Assembly (NCBI GenBank): GCA_938015525.1 | Contig: CALLPC010000015.1 | Location: 62,001-126,000, forward strand | Origin: an uncultured Dehalococcoidia bacterium | GTDB lineage: Bacteria > Chloroflexota > Dehalococcoidia > Tepidiformales > Tepidiformaceae | Direction: 5' to 3' | Length of the DNA: 64,000 bases | Part shown: positions 60,912-64,000 of the stretch, in pieces | Numbering within the stretch: the first letter of the stretch is position 1 | How the letters are laid out: the number at the start of each line of letters is the position of its first letter | The notes under the pieces: generated by a model | Databases searched by the model: none | The model's input: the letters and a program-made list of their open reading frames with translations, nothing else | Told to the model about the DNA's origin: nothing | Made by a program: the position numbers and the translations under genes

Positions 60912-62816
60912 TTAGCCCCTCACCACCAAACCGGCGATAGCGAGCCCGATGACGCCGAGGGCGACGGCCATGGCGTAGTTCGGGACGCGGCCGGTCTGGA
61001 GATATTTGAGAACACCGCCGGTGAAGCCGGTGATTTGCGCCGAGCCATCGACGCCGGTGTCGTTGACGACGTAGCGGTCGAACCAGGAGACGAGGTAGCT
61101 GAAGCCGAGGACGCCGCGGTCGATCATGCCCTGGTACAGCTCGTCGAAGTAGAACTTTCGCCGGAGCATGTCGTAGATACCGGGCTGCCAGTTCGCGAGG
61201 GCGGTGGAGCGGCGGAGGTCGTTGCCCCAGTACATCCAGGCGGCGGAGAAGATGCCGACGACGGCCATGGCGAGGGAGGCGGCGGCGAAGCCCCACTTCA
61301 GTTCGTACTCGTGGGGTCCGTGGTGCGGGAGGAAGATGAACTCGGTGATGCCGCCGGGGAAGCCGAGCGCCTTGCCGACGTCGTGGAAGACGACGAAGCC
61401 GCTGGTAAGCGCGAGGAGGGCGAGGAAGACGAGCGGCCCGGTCATGACAGGCGGGGTTTCGCGGGCGTGTTCGTAGACGTGGGGGTCGGCGGGCCTGCCC
61501 ATGAAGGTGCGGATGAAGAGGCGGGTGGTGTAGAAGGCGGTGGTGACGGCGCTGATGCCGAGGAGGATGACGGCCCAGGCGCCCCACCTGTGCTCGAGGA
61601 CGACGAAGATTTCGTCTTTCGACCAGAACCCGGCGAGGGGCGGGAGGCCGGCGAGGGCGAGGGAGCCGATGAGGAAGGTGGTGCCGGTGATGGGCATCTT
61701 CCGCCAGAGGCCGCCGAGCCGGTCCATCTCCTGGTTGTGGTGGGTGCCGATGATGACGGAGCCGGCGCCGAGGAAGAGGAGGGCCTTGAAGAAGGCGTGG
61801 GTCATGAGGTGGAACATGGCGACGGCCGGTTCGCCGGCGCCGAGGGCGATGAACATGAAGCCGAGCTGGCCGACGGTGGAGTAGGCGAGGACTTTCTTGA
61901 TGTCGGTCTGGGCGAGGGCCATGAAGCCGGTGAGGAGGGCGGTGATGAGGCCGACGATGGTGACGGTGAGGAGCATGCCGTCGGCGACTTCGAACATGGG
62001 GAGGAGGCGGGCGGTGAGGTAGACGCCGGCGACGACCATGGTCGCGGCGTGGATGAGGGCGGAGACGGGGGTCGGGCCTTCCATGGCGTCGGGGAGCCAG
62101 ACGTGGAAGGGGACCTGTGCGCTCTTGCCCATGCAGCCGAGGAAGATGAAGGCGAGGGCGGTGAAGAGGTAGGGCTGGCTGAAGTGGCCCTCTTCGGCGA
62201 GGTGGATGAGCTCCTGGATGTTGAAGGTGCCGCCTTCTTTCCAGAGGAGGATGATGCCGATGAGGAGGCCGACGTCGCCGATGCGGGTCGTGACGAAGGC
62301 TTTCTTGGCGGCTTCGGTGGCGGAGCGCTTCTCCCAGTAGAAGCCGATGAGCAGGAACGAGCAGACGCCGACCAGCTCCCAGGAGATGTAGAGGAGGAGG
62401 AGGTTATCGGCCATCACGAGCATGAGCATGGAGGCCGCGAACAGCTGGAGGACGGCGAAGAACCAGTGGTAGCGCGGCTCACCCTTCATGTAGCCGATGG
62501 AGAAGATGTTCACCATGAGGGCGACGGTGACGACGACCGCGAACATCACGATGGTGATGGGGTCGATGAAGATGCCCATCCGGAGGTCGAAGGTGTCGCC
62601 GATGGAGGACCATTCGATGTCGTTGACGACGGGACCGAGCTTGCCGGGGGTATCGAGGAAATCCGCGAGGACGACGAAGAAGAGCGCGAAGGACGAGGCG
62701 ATGGCGGCGACGCCGAGGTAGTCGCCCCCGCGGGGAAGGGCGCGCCCAAAGAGTGCGAGCACCAGAAACACGCCCGCCGGGATCGCGGCGAGCACCCAGG
62801 CCTGTTCAGCTCCCAT
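60912..62816 (-). CDS. nuoL: NADH-quinone oxidoreductase subunit L
   Basis: A 634-residue NuoL with the long lateral helix at the C-terminus. ISWELVGVCSFLLIGFYW, KSAQVPFHVWLPDAMEGPTPVSALIHAATMV and HLMTHAFFKALLFLGAGSVI are the conserved proton-path motifs. Four bases before nuoM. Confidence 0.97.
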   Translation of the reverse strand: MGAEQAWVLAAIPAGVFLVLALFGRALPRGGDYLGVAAIASSFALFFVVLADFLDTPGKLGPVVNDIEWSSIGDTFDLRMGIFIDPITIVMFAVVVTVALMVNIFSIGYMKGEPRYHWFFAVLQLFAASMLMLVMADNLLLLYISWELVGVCSFLLIGFYWEKRSATEAAKKAFVTTRIGDVGLLIGIILLWKEGGTFNIQELIHLAEEGHFSQPYLFTALAFIFLGCMGKSAQVPFHVWLPDAMEGPTPVSALIHAATMVVAGVYLTARLLPMFEVADGMLLTVTIVGLITALLTGFMALAQTDIKKVLAYSTVGQLGFMFIALGAGEPAVAMFHLMTHAFFKALLFLGAGSVIIGTHHNQEMDRLGGLWRKMPITGTTFLIGSLALAGLPPLAGFWSKDEIFVVLEHRWGAWAVILLGISAVTTAFYTTRLFIRTFMGRPADPHVYEHARETPPVMTGPLVFLALLALTSGFVVFHDVGKALGFPGGITEFIFLPHHGPHEYELKWGFAAASLAMAVVGIFSAAWMYWGNDLRRSTALANWQPGIYDMLRRKFYFDELYQGMIDRGVLGFSYLVSWFDRYVVNDTGVDGSAQITGFTGGVLKYLQTGRVPNYAMAVALGVIGLAIAGLVVRG

Positions 62817-62834
62817 GCGTTGTCCTGGCCCCTT

Positions 62835-63143
62835 TTACCACTTCATGGTTGCTGCTTCGTCGACGTTGGCGGTCGCGCGGTTCCGGAAGAGCCGGATGAC
62901 GATGGCGAGCGCGAGGCCGACTTCGGCAGCGGCGACGGTGATGATGAAGACGGCGAAGATGGCGCCGACGATGCGGTCGGGGTCGAGGTAGGCGGCGAAC
63001 GCGACGAAGTTGATGTTCACCGCATTGAGCATGAGCTCGACGCTCATGAGGATCATGACGGCATTCCGCCGCGCGAGGACGCCGTACACGCCGAGGGCGA
63101 AGACGATTGCGCTGAGGGCGAGATAGTTTTCCAGCGGCACCAT
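62835..63143 (-). CDS. nuoK: NADH-quinone oxidoreductase subunit K
   Basis: A 102-residue three-helix subunit; MSVELMLNAVNINFVAF carries the conserved Glu in helix II, and the AAAEVGLALAIVI segment the second. Start at ATG 63141-63143, not the longer upstream frame. Confidence 0.96.
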   Translation of the reverse strand: MVPLENYLALSAIVFALGVYGVLARRNAVMILMSVELMLNAVNINFVAFAAYLDPDRIVGAIFAVFIITVAAAEVGLALAIVIRLFRNRATANVDEAATMKW

Positions 63144-63147
63144 CGGT

Positions 63148-63651
63148 CTACTCGCCCTCCTCTTGCCGAGCGACGATGATGGCCCCAACGAGGGCTACCA
63201 GCAAGAGGACGGAGGCGAGGATGAAGGGGAAGCCGAAGTCCTCGAAGAGCCGCTGGCTGATGGTTTCGATGGCGATGCTGGCCGGCGAATCGGCGGTGCC
63301 GGCCCATTCCGTGGAAAGGGCGGCGACGAGCAGGACGGCGGCGACCGCGATGCCGGCGAGCAGGGCGAACGGCGCCTGGGGCCCGTTCACCTTTTCTGCC
63401 CGGCCGCTCGGGTCGGCGCGGGTGAGCATGAGCGCGAGCAGCACGAGCACGGTGACGGCCCCGCCGTAGATGAGGAACTGCGTGAGCGCGAGGAACTCGA
63501 CGGTCAGGATGACGAACATCACGCCCACGCCCGCGAGGCTGCCGATGAGGAAGATGGCCGAGTGGATGACCGAGCGGGAGAAGACGACGCCGGCGGAGAG
63601 GGCGACGATGCCGAGGGCGAAGACCCACCAGATGACTTCGGTCGCCGTCAT
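63148..63651 (-). CDS. nuoJ: NADH-quinone oxidoreductase subunit J
   Basis: A 167-residue five-helix subunit; SVIHSAIFLIGSLAGVGVMFVILTVEFLALTQFLIYGGAVTVLVLLALMLT is typical. ATG overlaps the stop of the previous gene by 4 bp. Confidence 0.95.
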   Translation of the reverse strand: MTATEVIWWVFALGIVALSAGVVFSRSVIHSAIFLIGSLAGVGVMFVILTVEFLALTQFLIYGGAVTVLVLLALMLTRADPSGRAEKVNGPQAPFALLAGIAVAAVLLVAALSTEWAGTADSPASIAIETISQRLFEDFGFPFILASVLLLVALVGAIIVARQEEGE

Positions 63652-64000
63652 TCGATGCCCTCCGGGAGGGTGCCGCCCAGCTCCTTGATGACCTCGATGA
63701 CGTCTTCGGGGATCGGTTCACCTTTCGCGAGGGCTTCACGCGCCCGTCGCTCGGCGCGCATCCGGCGGGCGCGGACTTTTTCGAAGCTGTTCGGGTCGCC
63801 TTTCGGCCCGGTGCCGATGCCGGGCGGGGGCGTCCAGGCACCGCCGCTGGAGCCGGCGGGAGCGGCGACGGGGGAGGCACCGCCGCCACCCTGGGCGGCG
63901 AGTGTCTGCCAGATGCTGCCGCCGGGCGCGAGGTCGCTCCCCAGCTCGTACAGCGTCTTCGCGAGCTCCTCCGGGATCGGTTCGCCCTTTTCGGTGAGCT
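63648..64000 (-). CDS. C-terminal tail of an upstream nuo gene, probably nuoI (partial)
   Basis: Only the last 116 codons are in the window. They are hydrophilic and low-complexity: EKGEPIPEELAKTLYELG, a Gly/Pro/Ala linker, then a basic ERRAREA helix and AKGEPIPEDVIEVIKELGG, a near repeat of the first segment. The position before nuoJ suggests NuoI with a long C-terminal extension; no [4Fe-4S] motif is visible in this part. Confidence 0.6.
   Translation of the reverse strand, partial: LTEKGEPIPEELAKTLYELGSDLAPGGSIWQTLAAQGGGGASPVAAPAGSSGGAWTPPPGIGTGPKGDPNSFEKVRARRMRAERRAREALAKGEPIPEDVIEVIKELGGTLPEGIE

Noticed and set aside
60906-63179. 757-codon open frame on the plus strand opposite nuoL/K
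   Set aside because: Antisense shadow; acidic low-complexity sequence.

Overview
The window is about 70 % GC with a very strong GGG/GCG/GAG codon bias. That bias leaves long open frames on the strand opposite almost every gene, so I called genes by protein content, ribosome binding sites and spacing rather than by frame length. The organism looks like an aerobic, free-living, high-GC bacterium. The aa3-type oxidase, complex I, a c-di-AMP riboswitch of the actinobacterial/Chloroflexota style, periplasmic lipoprotein cupredoxins and the lipoprotein leaders fit an aerobic member of Chloroflexota (Dehalococcoidia, Tepidiforma-like). That placement is an inference; an actinobacterium-like lineage is not excluded. 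I see no tRNA, rRNA, CRISPR array, insertion sequence or phage gene.

Layout. 1-5.0 kb: the end of a membrane protein, a hydrolase/cyclase pair on the minus strand, an FAD oxidoreductase, a quinone oxidoreductase and a small beta-rich protein, closed by a strong terminator. 5-15.6 kb: housekeeping. This holds glnA with a GlnR-like phased motif upstream and a Phe at the adenylylation position, an M16 protease, a small membrane protein, a cytidylate-kinase-like protein, a lipoprotein operon under a c-di-AMP riboswitch, an NYN-domain protein, pyrG, a SufE-like protein and a rhodanese. 15.7-40.2 kb: a catabolic island. It contains a Rieske oxygenase / CoA-transferase / SDR operon, two carboxymuconolactone-decarboxylase-like genes, SDRs, a DUF3237 protein, a complete acetoin-type 2-oxoacid dehydrogenase cluster (acoA, acoB, acoX, E2, E3), a divergent TetR regulator, a stand-alone PEP-utilizing enzyme, a ThuA-like protein, an acyl-CoA dehydrogenase/P450 pair and a Dpp-type ABC importer without its ATPases. 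40.3-64 kb: a DsbA-like thioredoxin and a His-rich membrane protein, tsaD, pdxS, a cytochrome c oxidase operon (II-I-IV-III plus a membrane cupredoxin-like protein), a flavin-fold protein, a fused CaiB/BaiF CoA-transferase, a PIG-L deacetylase, secA, a lipoprotein cupredoxin, and nuoN-M-L-K-J with the end of an upstream nuo gene.

The main finding is a shared 14-bp palindrome (TGG-N8-CCA, best form TGGCCATATGGCCA) in the catabolic island. It recurs at five or six promoters and at four of them lies 8-17 bp downstream of a recognisable -10 box. The only transcription factor encoded nearby is the TetR protein at 28815-29468, so I propose a local TetR regulon that coordinates oxygenases, SDRs, the dehydrogenase complex and the importer. 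The second finding is the c-di-AMP (ydaO-type) riboswitch at about 10890-11030, which controls an operon of unknown function.
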